A stretch of 64,000 nt of DNA, taken from NCBI GenBank assembly GCA_019671005.1, contig CM033752.1, forward strand, positions 744,001 through 808,000, written 5' to 3'. The notes under the pieces were generated by a model. It was not told where the DNA came from. It saw only the letters and a list, made by a program, of their open reading frames with translations, and searched no databases. Of this stretch, positions 57,084 through 64,000 are shown in pieces; position 1 is the first letter of the stretch, and each line of letters starts with the position of its first letter. The DNA comes from Hibiscus mutabilis. Taxonomy: Eukaryota > Streptophyta > Magnoliopsida > Malvales > Malvaceae. A program made the position numbers and the translations under genes.

Positions 57084-57983
57084 TCCTAAGTCACCAATTG
57101 ACTTTGAGTATGGTTTAGTTTAAAGCATTTGGTAATAAGGCAATGTGTTGTCCAAATTTGGGGATTTGTATTTCAATTGTTCTTGCTTCCATGGATTTTA
57201 TCATGATGATTGGTAGCTGTTGTTTGGTTTTATGATGCGGATTGATGGAATTATGCTTAGTTTCAATTTCAAGTATGTTGGATGAAATGGTTAGGTAGCA
57301 TACCTATAGTTTATGCTTTCGTATCCGAAAATGCATAATTGATGGTTGAATGGTTGTAGAAATATCTATCTATATGCCAAATATGTTTAGTATGCATGCT
57401 AGGATGTTTGGGATTGAATGGTACTAGATTAAAGGTCAAAAACAAGGTAAAATAGGCATTACAAGCCTCTTGGTGTCGATACAGTACCCTCTGTATCGGC
57501 AAACAGAGACTGAATCAGGTCTAGGAAGTGAGAAATTGGCTTGGGTATCGGTACGAGATGATCCATATTGGTATAGATTTTAGTTACTGGAAATTGTGTT
57601 TTGGCCATTTAAGCCCAGGTACCGATACTCGATGAAGCGTATCGATACGGGCCTATGTTTTATGACCTAGGTATTGGTACGTGTGCGTTAGTATTTATAC
57701 AACCTTTAGGTCAGAAGTTTGGTATCGGTATAGGATCCCGAGTACCGATACCGGAGGCTGTTATATCAGTTAATTGGTTGTTGAAGTTGAGATTCTTTCT
57801 TTTTGGTCACTGTTTCGCATGTATGCTAATTGGTTGTGTTTTAATGATCCGTTTAACTAAAATTAAACATGTATGCATCTAACCTAACTAGTTGAGGATT
57901 GGTAACCCCAAATTTAAGTAAACCCTCGTACTTTTCAAGATTTGCAATTTGGTCCTTAAATTGCAAATTCTCACCATTGGATA
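57084..57983 (+). repeat. Long LTR D1, second part, with hairpin motifs
   Basis: It resumes D1 after the inserted block; it aligns roughly with 60330-61030 in the LTR of element H (shared TTAAGGATTGGTAAC-like and GCTGTTATATCAGTTAA-like phrases). About 600 bp of LTR that H has are missing at the break. It contains several GTATCGGTAC-type inverted pairs, for example 57721-57730 with 57743-57752. It ends directly against the LTR of H, without its own terminal 150 bp. Confidence 0.6.
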
Positions 57984-60900
57984 TTTAACGCCCTGAAATT
58001 GGGCCAAGATGTTAGATGGATCGATTAGACGGTTCGGGAGAACCAGATTAGGCAATTCGAGTTAGTTTCGAGAATTAAATCTTAATAAATCATTTTTTGT
58101 TAAAATAAAATTTGGAAAAAATGCTAAAAAGACTTAATTAATATTTTAAGTATTTTGGTAAGTTAAATTTGAAGAAATTAAATATGATTTTGGGACATTT
58201 TGGTCTGGTGACTAAAATGCAAAATTTTCAAAACTGTTTTTGGTGACTAAATCGTAAAAGGGTCAAAACTTAGAATCTTTAAGGAGCTATTTGACCAAAC
58301 TTTTCCATCATATTTTTCCTTAGTTTAGGATATTTTAAAGTGTTTTTAATTGGTTTCTAAAATTAAGAGAAAATATATTTAATAAAAGGATTTTAAATTT
58401 TACAAATTACTTTCTTACGTAACTAACTTTGCTAACACTTTTCTCTCAACTTTCTCATCAGCCAAACTATAAAATTCTTTCCAAAATTTCGAGGAATCAA
58501 TCTCTTTTGATTTCCTTTTTATTTCCTACTTGATTCCTTTGATTCTTGCAACAAAATATACTTAGATTTCAACCAATCTTTGTCAATTAAGGGAGAAATC
58601 AACAATTAGATGTGATTTTTGTTTCTCTCCTCCAATTAAATTTCTTTATTTAAATTACCAAGTTCTTGATCCTTTACAACTGATTTATGTTATGAAATTA
58701 TGATTAAAACATGAATATGACGATTAAATTGAGTTTTTATATGGAAATTTGTTAAATACTGTTTTGGATCTGTTTTTTTTTTGTTGAACCTAAGTGATTT
58801 AGATCCCTATTGAGATGTGTTTTAATTTTTGAAAGAAGTGATTAATTAAAGGAATCCCAAAACTATGTGAATTGCTAATTTTCTAGGTTGTAAATAGCTC
58901 GACTTTGGTGTGATCTTGGTGTTGTAGAGTTGCTGGAGGTATAAGGACGTTTTAGGGATGTTTTTGGATGTTAATTATTTTTTTAAGATGTTAAGATCAA
59001 TAGGTTTTGGCTGGGCTTTGTTTATATGAAGTTGGATGATTATTTCGGTTGTTTTATAGAGACGTTTGATAATTTATTGTGAGGTGAAGTTGTGTTTGTT
59101 GGTTGCTGGAAATTAGAGATGCATGGAAGTGCATTAATCCGTTTTTTGATTGGGTAAAGCAGGGGAGTTGAATCCTATAGCTTTTGGAGAGCTTGCAGAA
59201 GCTTCGGAAGCTTGATTCTCGCAATGGCAAGGGAGCTTTGGATTGTTGGTGAGTGGAAACATGTTTTACTGCTTTTAAAAGGTTTAAAGATGGTTGTTGG
59301 GAGTTTAGAATAAGTTTGAAACACTTATCAAAGCTCGAAAGTAAGTATTGGTTGATCTCTCTCTCTCTCATTTTTGGTTTTGCAAATTACAATCTCATTC
59401 ACATGTTTATAGATGTGATTACTTACTGTTATATGCATGTTTTAGAAATGAAAGATGTTGCAAATGATTATACATGATGAGATTTGAGCGTAGCAAATGA
59501 TTTATGAAAGTATTTTGAGAATGCTAGAATACATGCTTTAATGTATTGGAAAATGGTTTGAAATGATGCATATGTAAAACAGTATGTTAATGAGGTTATT
59601 ATTGAGTATATTGGCAAGTGGCTAAGGTAAAATGTTATCGGATATATTTGCTAGCCATAACATTTAAAGTGCACTATAATAAGTTACCTCATGTGTGTCG
59701 CGGGTTCAAGAGTGTACCATGCTCCACCATGAGAACTGCAGCGGTCAAGGGGTCAAGAGTGTGCCAATTCTCTCACTGGTGGATTTATACATTATAACCG
59801 TTAAGGGCTGATTCGGTTCGAGGACGTATGTGAAGTGTTCGAAGGAACCACTTGGGAAATCTGTGTATCCGATGTGGTTTTGATAAAATAGAATGAAACT
59901 TGTTTTGAGTCACTTGAATGCCAATATATGAGATGATGTATCATGAGAAATAGATCATGTTTTGTATAACGTGGTTTATACATGAAATGCTCTTTAAGCT
60001 TGCTACTTAGAGATTTTGACATATGAAGCTTAAATTGAGATTTTTGATAGAAATCCATGATACATGTGTTGTAAATGATTTAAATATGCATTTGAAAGAG
60101 ATTATAGAAACATGAGATGATTTTACCATGAGACATATACGCTAGACATGAATTAAAATGGTTTTAGATGCATTGATGAGTGTTTTTGAGATTCCCTCAC
60201 TAAGCTTATAGCTTACGCTCTCCTTTCTCATCAATGTAGAGAAATAAATCCAATCGGACAGTTAGTAAGCAAAGGAGGATCCAAGGACTGAAGCATTTTG
60301 ATGTATGGTTTTACAAATGCATAGTAGTAATAAGAAGCAATGCGACCAAGTTGTATTTGAGAGGTTTATTTTGGGTACTCCTTGTTTGTAAAAGTTTGGA
60401 TTGATGTTTTGGACTTGTATAATGCTTAATGTTTGGTTTTGAGGGGTTGGGAAACATTTTGTATGCTTGGGTAGAAATCATGCTTATATGAGTTATGTTT
60501 GGATTTGATACGCGGGGACCTGTCTCGGCTCAATCTGGGAAAAATTGCCTTGGCGTACCAATACACCTAGAGACCGTATTGGTACGCATTTTTGATAATT
60601 TGGCTTGGTGTCAGTACACAGGCAACATACCGGTATCTCTCTTGGCTACTAGAATTCTAATTTTTGAAAATAGCATGCTCGTACCGATACGCTTGAGGAC
60701 CGTATTGGTACGCCTTTGCATTTTGCACTTGTTGCGATACGAGAAGTGCCCATACTGATACGCCAGCCATTATGTCAGCTAAGATGCCTTCTAAAGTTTG
60801 AATCTTTGCAATTTAGTCCATGTTTCTTGATTATGCAATTAAATGAGTTTGGATGGTTATTTTAAGTTGAAATTTAACCTGATGGTATGCAATATGACTA

Positions 60901-61187
60901 ATTAAGGATTGGTAACTTTAAATATAAGAAATTTCTTTAATTATCAAACATTATGTTTTGGTCCTTACGACTTAAATTTGTACAATTAGATGTCAATTCG
61001 GCACCCGATTAAGTTGCAAACTTCACCATAACCAACATGATCACCTTAGGACTTAAATATACATATATATATAAGATAAAAGAAAAAATGTACCATTTTC
61101 TAAGTAAATTTTTTGGGTTTGTCTCAGCAAACCCTAATATAGCTCACTCGGTTCAGTCTTACGTCTAGATCGGGCCAAGGGGTTATA
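57984..61187 (+). repeat. 5' LTR of gypsy element H (D2)
   Basis: It begins at TTTAACGCCCTGAAATTGGG, a degraded TGTAACGCC start, and ends GGGGTTATA at 61187, just before the PBS. Its 3.2-kb length is large. It carries strong hairpins at 60553-60587 and about 60679-60711. It is related to D1 with substantial divergence. Confidence 0.7.
60553..60587. other. Perfect 12-bp stem-loop in the LTR of H
   Basis: GCGTACCAATAC and GTATTGGTACGC form a perfect 12-bp stem around an 11-base loop. A similar stem with one wobble position lies about 125 bp downstream (CGTACCGATAC with GTATTGGTACG). Related inverted pairs occur in D1. Confidence 0.75.
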
Positions 61188-61449
61188 TTTGTTGGTATCA
61201 GACCAGGTTATGATTGTTGGGAGGTGGGTTATGGTTGTTTGATGTATTGTTGATTTATGATTCTGCTGATTGTTATGCACGGTGTTTGAATTTACGAGAT
61301 TATGTTCAATATGTGATATGTTTGGGTGTTTAGCTTGGGGACACATTGCCTTATTACTGCTAGAGTTAAATGATTTTTGTTTTTAAACACGAGCGACTTG
61401 GATTCTTGTTGCAAGCTGGCCTAATTGCATTATCATGCTCTAGACTCAT

Positions 61450-62330
61450 ATTTTTAGGAATAGGACCGAGATGAGAGACGAAAGCTCATATAGGGAGTCA
61501 TGTAGATAGACAAGATGATGAGTTACCTCCTCCTCCACTGATTCCTACTGCTGGTTTTAGAGTTAAGGGTGGTGCACCTCAGGCACCGCAAAGACCTATT
61601 TTTGGTGATATGACACCGTTGATCCAGGCGATGACTAGAGCTTTTCAGGCGACCATGGCTGGAGTGTAAGTACTTGCATCGGTACCTGTAGCTGTGAATG
61701 TTGAGATACCTTTGGAGCGTCTACGTAGCTTGGGTGGTACTTAGTTTAGAGGTTTGGCTCCTAAAGCAGTTAATGAGTGGTTTGCTAGCACGAAGATGAT
61801 CCTTCATCAGATGGAGTGTACAGATGTTCGCATGTTGGGATGCATAGTGTTGTTACTTTAGAGTGATGCTTACAGTTAGTGGACAACTACTATAGCGGGT
61901 ATGGCAACTGCTGATGTAACATAGGAGTTCTTTTGTGTTGCCTTTCGAAAGAAGTATTTGTGTTCCCGATATCAAGATGAGAAGAAAAGGGAGTTTATGG
62001 CTTTAGAGTAGGGGAACAAGTCTATTTCTGAGTATAAGATCCAATTTGTTCGATTGAGCCAGTATGCTCCTGAATTGGTTCCTGATGAGCGACTGCGTTG
62101 CGACCGGTTCTGTTATAGGTTGGTCAAGGAGGTGAATACATACATGTTAGCTACGAATTATACCGAGTTTGATGTCCTGGTTTTTCGAGTTAAGGACATA
62201 AAATAGAATTTGGGGTTGTCTGCTCATTCAAGGAGTTTTTTGCGAGGAAAAAGAATGCTAAGTTAGATGTAGTCGAGATCGAAGAGAATGATGGTAAGAG
62301 GTAGTTGCTCATACCGTAAAGATTTAACCT
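61450..62330 (+). pseudogene. Element H gag
   Basis: Recognisable blocks are FGDMTPLIQAMTRAFQATMA, VNEWFASTKMILHQMECTD, REFMALE, SISEYKIQFVRLSQYAPELV and DERLRCDRFCYRLVKEVN, the ordered blocks of gypsy gag. About ten in-frame stops interrupt it, several being TAG or TAA where Gln or Trp is normal. The zinc knuckle cannot be recognised. Confidence 0.75.
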
Positions 62331-62419
62331 GAGGGTGGTGGACCGACGAGGGTTTTTGCACACCGTGTGGGAAAGAATGATACCAATGTGATTGTAGGTA
62401 CATTTACTTTTTAGTCTAT

Positions 62420-62951
62420 ACCAATGCTTTCTTTGATAGATTCTGGTTCTACACATTCATACATCTTGTGCGAATATGCATGCTTGCTTGATATACCTGT
62501 ATAAGTGTTAGATGTTGGTATGAGGGTAACTAGTTACTTTGGTGAGACAGTAGTTGCTAGGAGGTTGTTTAGAATATATCCTTTGATGGTTGAGGGTTAT
62601 GCGTTTGAGGGTGATTTGATGGAGCTGCCGTTTTACGATTTTAATGTAATCTTGGGGATAGATTGGTTGTCTGAGCATAGGGTTGTGGTTGATTTTGAGA
62701 CCAAGAGAGTTTTGTTGAAACTTGCTGAGGATTATGAAGTGATGGTTGTGGGCAAGAATGTTAAATTCTTGTCCAATGTTGTTTCGGCTTTGGAAGCGCA
62801 AAAGATGTTAGAATCTAGGGGTCAAGCATACCTAGCTTATGTTATAAACCCTAATATGAAAGAAGTACGTGCCAGGATATTCGTACCATTTGTGATTTTC
62901 CAAGAGTGTTTCTGGAAGAGTTGTCTAGTTTGTCACCGGATATGGAGGTAG
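62420..62951 (+). pseudogene. Element H protease
   Basis: The active site SLIDSGSTHSYI is intact near 62430-62470. The frame continues, after one stop, through VTSYFGETVVARRLFRIYPL, FEGDLMELPFYDFNVILG and IDWLSEHRVVVDFETKRVLL, the full aspartic protease fold of the family, then VSALEAQKMLESRGQAYLAY towards RT. Confidence 0.82.
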
Positions 62952-62999
62952 AGTTTTGCATTAAAACATAAGCGAATACAGCTTCAGTATCGATTTCAT

Positions 63000-64000
63000 C
63001 GTATCGCATAGCACCAAAGAAATTAAAAGAGTTGAAGACGCAACTATATGATTTGTTGGATCATGGTTTCAATCAGCCAAGTATGTCACCATAAGGAGCA
63101 TCAATATTGTTTGTAAAGAAGAAAGATGGCACGATGAGAATGAGCATTGATTATCGATAACTGAACAAGTTGACGATTAAGAACAAGTATCATTTACCGA
63201 GGATTGATGATCTGTTTGATCAGTTTTTGGGTGCTACGATGTTTTCCATGATTGATCTGAGGTCGGGGTATTATCAGTTGAAAGTGAAGGATAAAGACGT
63301 GCCGGAGATAGCTTTTCGTTCATGCTATGGGCATTATGATTTCTTAGTGATGTTGTTTGGGTTAACAAATGCAGCAACATCATTCATGGATATGATGAAT
63401 CGAGTGTTCGATGAATTCTTGGATCAATTTGTGGTAGTGTTCATCGATGATATCCTTGTGTACTCTCGTACCGAGAAAGACCACGATCGACACCTATAGA
63501 TTGTGTTGCAAGTTTTGTTGGATAATAAGCTTTATGCCAAGCTGAGTAAGTGTGAGTTTTGGATCAATCAAGTGGTTTTTCGTGGTCATATGGTTTCAGT
63601 CAAAGGTATTTGTGTGGATCCACATAAAATTGAAGCTGTTGTAAATTAGAAGCAACCTAAGTCAGTGTCAAAATGTCGTAGTTTCTTTGGATTGGCAAGA
63701 TATTATTGATGCTTTGCGGATGGTTTCTCGAGAATTACTGCTCCTTTGACAAGGTTGTTACAAAAGGATATAAGTTTTGAGTGGACGAAGAGAAGATAAC
63801 AAGCTTTTGATAAGTTGAAGGAAGCTTTGACGCAAGCTCCAATCTTGATTCAACCTAAGTCAGAGAAGGAGTTTGTTGTATATAGCGATGCATCTTACGT
63901 TGGTTTGGGGTGTGTGTTGATGCAAGAAGGAAGGGTTGTGGCTTATGCATCTAGGCAGTTGAAGGTGCACGAGCGCAACTATCCCACTCACGATATTAAC
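63000..64000 (+). pseudogene. Element H reverse transcriptase and start of RNase H
   Basis: RT motifs are FVKKKDGTMRMSIDYR, IDDLFDQFLGATMFSMIDLR, FGLTNAATSFMDMMNRVFDE and catalytic VVFIDDILVYSR (F-I-D-D at 63440-63451). The thumb includes KLYAKLSKCEFWINQVVFRG. RNase H begins EFVVYSDASYVGLGCVLMQE and reaches ERNYPTHD at the window end. Stops occur at SP*GA, DYR*LN, HL*IV and N*KQ. Confidence 0.88.

Larger units (their letters stand above)
57984..64000 (+). mobile_element. Ty3/gypsy retrotransposon H (cut by window end)
   Basis: A 3.2-kb 5' LTR is followed by the initiator-Met PBS TGGTATCAGACCAGG at 61193, gag (61450-62300), protease (62420-62950), reverse transcriptase (63000-63700) and RNase H up to the window edge. 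Numerous in-frame stops mean it is inactive. Integrase and 3' LTR must lie beyond 64000. It is distinct from G: its protease and RT are closer to an intact consensus in some places, but its gag is worse. Confidence 0.85.

Overview
The window is AT-rich nuclear DNA of a flowering plant. Reasons: a spliced LAZY1-type gravitropism gene with its usual five-exon layout, plant L1-type LINEs with a C-terminal RNase H, Ty3/gypsy and Ty1/copia elements primed by initiator-Met tRNA, a Mutator-like element carrying exons of a plant CCCH/RRM gene, and Stowaway-like and hAT-like non-autonomous elements. A eudicot is most likely. A Malvaceae (cotton-like) source would fit but is not proven from sequence alone.

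Layout. 1-7065: gene-poor DNA with a Stowaway-like MITE (406-679), a second short MITE (2072-2257), a retroelement-like direct repeat (3322-3692), TA microsatellites (3700-4300), a 722-bp hAT-like element (5035-5756) and TTTAGGG-rich filler. 7066-25480: one nearly full-length LINE on the minus strand (LINE-1). It is split at 9819 by LTR retrotransposon A (9819-21121, TSD TTGGG). A is itself split by LTR retrotransposon B (13546-20317, TSD CTTAT). Both A and B have very long LTRs (about 1.9 and 3.0 kb) around internal regions of only 641 and 767 bp, so both are non-autonomous. 25500-28440: a second, 5'-truncated LINE on the minus strand. 30281-35250: a decayed Ty1/copia element on the minus strand with gag, integrase and RNase H remnants.

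36572-39204: LAZY1-like gene on the plus strand, the only intact host protein-coding gene I can support. It has five coding exons and encodes 378 residues, with all the family landmarks including the C-terminal LVLEL. 40319-42048: a Pack-MULE with a perfect 9-bp TSD and TIRs of roughly 250 bp. It encloses five exon remnants, with introns, of a CCCH zinc-finger/RRM protein gene.

42097-64000: another nested retrotransposon block. A LINE 3' fragment (minus) is cut by a long LTR (D1). D1 is interrupted by an LTR of the B family (with an eight-copy 46-bp minisatellite), a reverse-oriented LTR F, a 100-N assembly gap, and a Ty3/gypsy element G with gag-pro-RT-RNaseH-integrase remnants. D1 resumes at 57084 and is followed by a second gypsy element H, whose 3.2-kb 5' LTR (57984-61187) is related to D1. 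H runs off the right edge within RNase H.

The genes do not form a pathway. LAZY1 sits in a short low-copy island between nested retroelement blocks. The most interesting signals are the Pack-MULE, the large-LTR/tiny-interior elements with antisense tRNA-like Pol III boxes in their U3, the hairpin array in the D-type LTRs, and the mismatch between the young LTRs and badly broken coding region of G.
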